Positions 64,000 through 64,000 of a DNA stretch of 64,000 bases are shown here, in pieces; position 1 is the stretch's first letter; every line of letters starts with the position of its first letter. The position numbers and the translations under genes were made by a program. The notes under the pieces are model-generated. The model did not search any database, was not told the DNA's origin, and saw only the letters and a list, made by a program, of their open reading frames with translations. The DNA is from Desulfoferrobacter suflitae (GTDB lineage Bacteria; Desulfobacterota; Syntrophobacteria; Syntrophobacterales; Syntrophobacteraceae): positions 186,001 to 250,000 of the forward strand of contig NZ_JAIBKA010000003.1 in assembly GCF_022603395.1 (NCBI RefSeq), read 5' to 3'.

Positions 64000-64000
64000 T

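Overview
The window reads as chromosomal DNA of a diderm, strictly anaerobic, selenocysteine-using bacterium, most likely a Desulfobacterota / Syntrophobacteria-type sulfate reducer or syntroph. The reasons are the large HdrA-MvhD-FrhB redox operon with two in-frame UGA codons read as selenocysteine, an Fsa-type transaldolase, an LL-diaminopimelate aminotransferase route to lysine, abundant two-component signalling, and RND and lipoprotein genes typical of a diderm envelope. The assignment is inferred from gene content; no rRNA is present.

Left edge (1-4864, minus strand): an operon of a hydrogenase maturation protease, a 1015-residue HdrA with Sec60, an MvhD with Sec68 and an FrhB-type subunit running off the edge. 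A good sigma70-like promoter lies upstream. It looks like a flavin-based electron-bifurcation / hydrogenase-linked module. Next come a GDSL esterase with three S-layer-homology repeats, a queuosine-salvage (Qng1/DUF2419) protein, a DUF3592 membrane protein and a YgjP-like metallopeptidase.

Housekeeping block (9281-29391, plus strand): xerC, hslV, hslU; argB-argD-argF-argG-argH; a fibronectin-like lipoprotein; lysA-dapF-dapA-dapB-dapL; folK; a YHS protein; fsa; a lytic transglycosylase; pgsA; a TIGR00300 (LOR/SDH, ornithine-cyclodeaminase-type) protein; hisB; and an initiator tRNA with terminator. Arginine and lysine/peptidoglycan-precursor synthesis form a nearly continuous run.

Signalling and envelope block (29413-45047): a hybrid kinase with a periplasmic amino-acid-binding-type sensor, an OmpR/PhoB-type pair divergent from a B12-binding radical SAM enzyme, a decayed membrane-protein gene, an RND efflux operon (outer-membrane factor, adaptor, pump), and an acyl-CoA dehydrogenase behind an odd small ORF with a thiolase-like tail. 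Around 45.4-46.1 kb are an IS200/IS605 fragment, a tRNA-Thr, its terminator and a G14 tract.

Right part (46114-64000): a hypothetical protein, a MurU-like / AmgK-like pair (MurNAc recycling), a 48-residue basic protein, pyruvate kinase and a GlcD-type flavoprotein. Then comes a signalling island (52997-60566): sigma54 activator, a 37-bp perfect palindrome, a sigma54-type promoter, a 30-residue exported peptide ending CGGGGR with its own terminator, an orphan oligopeptide-binding lipoprotein, a histidine kinase, a receiver protein and a receiver-kinase protein. This is the best candidate for an undescribed system: a peptide signal and its sensing circuit. It is followed by a NamZ-type exo-muramidase, a NadE-like/GAF/ANTAR fusion whose synthetase P-loop has been lost, and lepB at the edge.
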